Positions 28,011 to 28,109 of a DNA stretch of 28,109 nucleotides are shown one piece after another. Numbering within the stretch: position 1 is the stretch's first letter; each line of letters opens with the position of its first letter. The DNA lies in assembly GCA_003427395.1 (NCBI GenBank), contig BFEA01000099.1:2900537-2928645 (forward strand), read 5' to 3'. The DNA comes from Chara braunii. Taxonomy: Eukaryota; Streptophyta; Charophyceae; Charales; Characeae. The position numbers were made by a program, and so were the translations under genes. Under the pieces are notes generated by a model that searched no databases, was not told the origin of the DNA, and worked only from the letters and a program-made list of their open reading frames with translations.

Positions 28011-28109
28011 TATTGTTATTTTTCTCTTCTTCTTTTTCCCTCCCTCCGCGGGAGGCGAAGTAGGAGGAGGGAGAGGTTGGGGAAAGGAGGGAGGAAGGAG
28101 GGAGGGAGG
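28011..28109. other. Pyrimidine tract followed by purine tract at window end
   Basis: CTTCTTTTTCCCTCCCTCC is followed by GCGGGAGGCGAAGTAGGAGGAGGG and further GGAGG units to the window edge. The two sides are partly complementary (CCCTCC with GGAGGG). Confidence 0.5.

Overview
This is eukaryotic nuclear DNA with almost no conventional coding content. The best guess is a streptophyte (charophyte-type alga or plant). The strongest pointers are a decayed fragment of the mitochondrial-type ribosomal protein L16 gene (rpl16) in its plant/charophyte form, a decayed hAT transposase gene with a BED zinc finger, and tRNA-headed SINEs. Long CAAT/ATTG tetranucleotide arrays and a mosaic of GC-rich and very AT-rich repeat blocks fit the same picture. 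Assignment to a genus such as Chara is only an impression. No bacterial operon, rRNA, functional tRNA, CRISPR array or intact host gene was found.

Layout. Positions 1-5760 are mostly unique non-coding sequence with GT/GA microsatellites, a GC-rich block (about 1600-2180) and a 103-nt hairpin at 109-211. Positions 5763-8855 form a dense nest of non-autonomous mobile elements: a 185-bp element with perfect 22-bp terminal inverted repeats and a second partial copy, two copies of a tRNA-like SINE head, a 250-bp fold-back element, a 580-bp element with TTAAACCAC ends, and a 472-bp SINE flanked by a 16-bp target-site duplication. Positions 8856-10170 are repeat-rich, including CAAT repeats, homopolymer C and poly-A. 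Positions 10170-12300 hold degenerate sequence with one candidate remnant of a spliced plus-strand gene.

From about 12300 to 17040 the DNA is strongly AT-rich, with tandem duplications, a palindrome and no gene. Positions 16943-19340 are a composite array (order C-A-B-C-B-C-A-B). Positions 19380-22510 carry a minus-strand hAT-type pseudogene whose conserved half is separated from a long arginine/acidic tail by the mitochondrial rpl16 fragment. Positions 22850-25930 are an array of modules bounded by (ATTG)n and (CAAT)n. Each module has a related GC-richer core and a (CTC)n or (GAG)n tract, and at least one copy is inverted. The final 2.2 kb holds a second copy of a dispersed repeat seen at 15.4 kb, an element with GTGTTCGCG ends, and degenerate simple repeats.

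Nothing here forms a working gene set. The biology is that of layered transposon insertion, organelle-DNA transfer and microsatellite-driven repeat growth. Most function-level statements rest on motif recognition and have not been tested by alignment.
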